Below the pieces are notes generated by a model that saw only the letters and a list, made by a program, of their open reading frames with translations, did not search any database and was not told the DNA's origin. 64,000 bases of DNA, from NCBI RefSeq assembly GCF_023898865.1, contig NZ_JAGSOV010000041.1:106637-170636 (forward strand). Direction: 5' to 3'. Positions within the stretch are counted from its first letter, which is position 1; every line of letters begins with the position of its first letter. A program made the translations under genes and the position numbers. Positions 62,285 through 64,000 of this stretch are shown piece after piece. Source of the stretch: Pseudonocardia humida. Lineage in GTDB: Bacteria; Actinomycetota; Actinomycetes; Mycobacteriales; Pseudonocardiaceae.

Positions 62285-63939
62285 GGGGTCTCCCGCATCG
62301 GGATGCGGATGTCGTGCTCGGCGGCCGTCGTGGCGGCCTGGTCGTAGCCGGCGTCGACGTGGCGCAGCACGCCGGTGGCCGGGTCGTTGCTCAGCACCCG
62401 TTCGAGCTTGGCCGCGGCCAGCTCGGTGCCGTCGGCCACGCTGACCTGCCCGGCGTGGATCGAGCGGCCGATGCCCACCCCGCCGCCGTGGTGGATGGAC
62501 ACCCAGCTCGCCCCCGACGACGTGCTCACCATCGCGTTGAGCAGCGGCCAGTCGGCGATGGCGTCGGAGCCGTCGGCCATGGCCTCGGTCTCGCGGTAGG
62601 GCGAGGCCACCGAGCCGGTGTCGAGGTGGTCGCGGCCGATCACGATCGGCGCCGAGACCTCCCCGGAGGCGACCAGCTCGTTGAACCGCAGCCCGGCCTT
62701 GTCGCGCTCGCCCTGGCCCAGCCAGCAGATGCGAGCGGGCAGGCCCTGGAACGCCACCCGCTCGCCCGCCGCGCGGATCCACCGGTGCAGCTGGTCGTTG
62801 TCCGAGAACAGGTCGAGCACCGCGCGGTCGGTGGCGTGGATGTCGGCCGGGTCGCCGGACAGCGCCACCCACCGGAACGGGCCCCTGCCCTCGCAGAACA
62901 GCGGCCGGATGTAGGCGGGCACGAAGCCGGGGAAGGCGAAGGCGCGGTCGAAGCCGCCCTGGCGGGCCTCGTCGCGCAGGGAGTTGCCGTAGTCGAAGAC
63001 CTCGGCGCCGGCGTCGAGGAAACCGACCATGGCCTCCACGTGCTTGGCCATGGAGGCCCGGGCGCGGTCGGTGAACTCCTCGGGCTTCTTGGCCGCGTAG
63101 TCCTCCCAGTCGTCGAGGTCGACGCCCTCGGGCAGGTAGGACAGCGGGTCGTGGGCCGAGGTCTGGTCGGTGACGATGTCGACCTCGACGCCGCGGCGCA
63201 GCAGCTCGGGCAGCACGCTCGCGCAGTTGCCGACCACGCCCACCGACAGGGCGCGGCGGCCCGCGCGGGCCTCGGTGCAGAGCCGGACGGCCTCGTCGAG
63301 GGAGTCGGCCAGCTCGTCGAGGTAGCGGTGCTCGACCCGGCGGCGCAGCCGGGCCGCGTCCACGTCGACGACCAGGCACACCCCACCGTTGAGGGTGACC
63401 GCGAGCGGCTGCGCGCCGCCCATGCCGCCGCAGCCGCCGGTCACCGTCAGGGTGCCGGCGAGGGTGCCGTCGAAGCGCTTGGCGGCGACCGCGGCGAAGG
63501 TCTCGTAGGTGCCCTGCAGGATGCCCTGGGTGCCGATGTAGATCCACGAGCCGGCCGTCATCTGGCCGTACATCGTCAGCCCGAGCCGCTCCAGCCTGCG
63601 GAACTCCGGCCAGGTGGCCCAGTCGCCGACGAGGTTGGAGTTGGCGATCAGCACGCGCGGGGCCCACTCGTGGGTGCGCAGCACGCCGACCGGGCGGCCC
63701 GACTGCACCAGCATCGTCTCGTCGTCGGCGAGCGTGGTCAGGGTGCGGACCATGGCGTCGAACGAGCGCCAGTCGCGCGCGGCCCGCCCGGTTCCGCCGT
63801 AGACGACCAGGTCGTCGGGGCGTTCGGCGACCTCGGGGTCGAGGTTGTTCTGCAGCATCCGCAGCGGGGCCTCGGTCTGCCACGACCGGGCGGTGAGCGC
63901 GGTGCCGCGGGGGGCACGCACGGGTCGTGCGCCGTCCAT
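62281..63939 (-). CDS. hutU: Urocanate hydratase
   Basis: 552 aa from ATG 63939 with GGAGGACCCC in front. LGLTMYGQMTAGSWIYIGTQ, the NAD-binding GGCGGMGGAQPLAV, DQTSAHDPL, VDIVTDQ and the C-terminal SGASWVSIHHGGGVGIGRS. Converts urocanate to imidazolonepropionate. First gene of the hut operon; hutH would lie beyond the right edge if linked. Confidence 0.96.
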   Translation of the reverse strand: MDGARPVRAPRGTALTARSWQTEAPLRMLQNNLDPEVAERPDDLVVYGGTGRAARDWRSFDAMVRTLTTLADDETMLVQSGRPVGVLRTHEWAPRVLIANSNLVGDWATWPEFRRLERLGLTMYGQMTAGSWIYIGTQGILQGTYETFAAVAAKRFDGTLAGTLTVTGGCGGMGGAQPLAVTLNGGVCLVVDVDAARLRRRVEHRYLDELADSLDEAVRLCTEARAGRRALSVGVVGNCASVLPELLRRGVEVDIVTDQTSAHDPLSYLPEGVDLDDWEDYAAKKPEEFTDRARASMAKHVEAMVGFLDAGAEVFDYGNSLRDEARQGGFDRAFAFPGFVPAYIRPLFCEGRGPFRWVALSGDPADIHATDRAVLDLFSDNDQLHRWIRAAGERVAFQGLPARICWLGQGERDKAGLRFNELVASGEVSAPIVIGRDHLDTGSVASPYRETEAMADGSDAIADWPLLNAMVSTSSGASWVSIHHGGGVGIGRSIHAGQVSVADGTELAAAKLERVLSNDPATGVLRHVDAGYDQAATTAAEHDIRIPMRETP

Positions 63940-63953
63940 GGGGTCCTCCGGGG

Positions 63954-63999
63954 GTCGTGAGCGGGTTTCCCGGTTATAGCCGGGAAACCCGCTCACGAC
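63954..63999. promoter_or_regulatory. 20-bp-arm palindrome upstream of hutU
   Basis: Arms 63954-63973 and 63980-63999 are perfect reverse complements with TTATAG in the loop. Directly 5' of hutU, so it might be an operator, or a terminator of a gene beyond the window edge. Confidence 0.6.
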
Positions 64000-64000
64000 G

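Overview
The window is high-GC DNA (most CDSs are strongly G/C-biased at third positions, many start with GTG, and many neighbouring genes overlap by ATGA/GTGA). The gene content points to a high-GC actinomycete: F420-type luciferase-like oxidoreductase, WXG100/EspC-like ESX genes, menaquinone MenC, a pSAM2-like AICE, and many GTG and leaderless starts. A Pseudonocardiales-type genome is my best guess; this is inference from gene content only.

Layout. 1-14 kb: chromosomal housekeeping and accessory genes (a MarR regulator cut by the window edge, TPR protein, LLM oxidoreductase, a decayed ECF sigma/membrane-protein pair, lgt, LysE and MFS transporters, DoxX, an S66 peptidase, zinc-ribbon proteins, and an ESX-like YbaB/EspC/WXG cassette). 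14-17.2 kb: a HAD pseudogene, then an uncharacterised 261-aa protein followed on the same strand by an intergenic array of tRNA-like RNAs. Two of these are circularly permuted (3' half upstream of 5' half, with perfectly matching acceptor stems). I consider this the most unusual thing in the window. 17.2-19.75 kb: a degraded zone (frameshifted hydrolase, tRNA 3'-end fragment, frameshifted AbiEi/AbiEii-type toxin-antitoxin pair).

19,756-30,788 is an integrated actinomycete integrative and conjugative element (AICE) in the 3' end of a tRNA-Lys(CTT) gene, bounded by 45-bp identical direct repeats. It carries, left to right: an AT-richer cargo gene, an XRE regulator plus flavoprotein, a Pra-like activator, a membrane protein and FtsK/TraB ATPase (mycelial DNA transfer), small accessory genes, a rolling-circle Rep, Xis and a tyrosine integrase. 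tRNA-Lys and tRNA-His follow.

31-58 kb is mostly intact core genome: orn, a HerA-type ATPase, paired bacterial-PH membrane proteins, a sucrase/ferredoxin-like protein, an overlapping GT39/GT2-GtrA pair next to a two-component system, a siderophore-interacting protein with TetR, menC, FAD enzymes, an acyl-CoA synthetase, a CHAD protein, a MarR-DUF2269 pair with likely operators, a PHP protein, a sugar kinase, and a lipoprotein divergent from an ECF sigma/anti-sigma operon. It ends with a second ESX-like YbaB/EspC/WXG cassette. 58.3-64 kb holds an HMA copper-chaperone-like protein and a tightly overlapped histidine-degradation operon, hutU - M20 hydrolase - hutF - hutI, preceded by a 20-bp-arm palindrome at the right edge. 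Pseudogenes and frameshifts are concentrated at 3-4, 14-19.5 and 55.8-56.3 kb, while the genes between 31 and 55 kb look intact.
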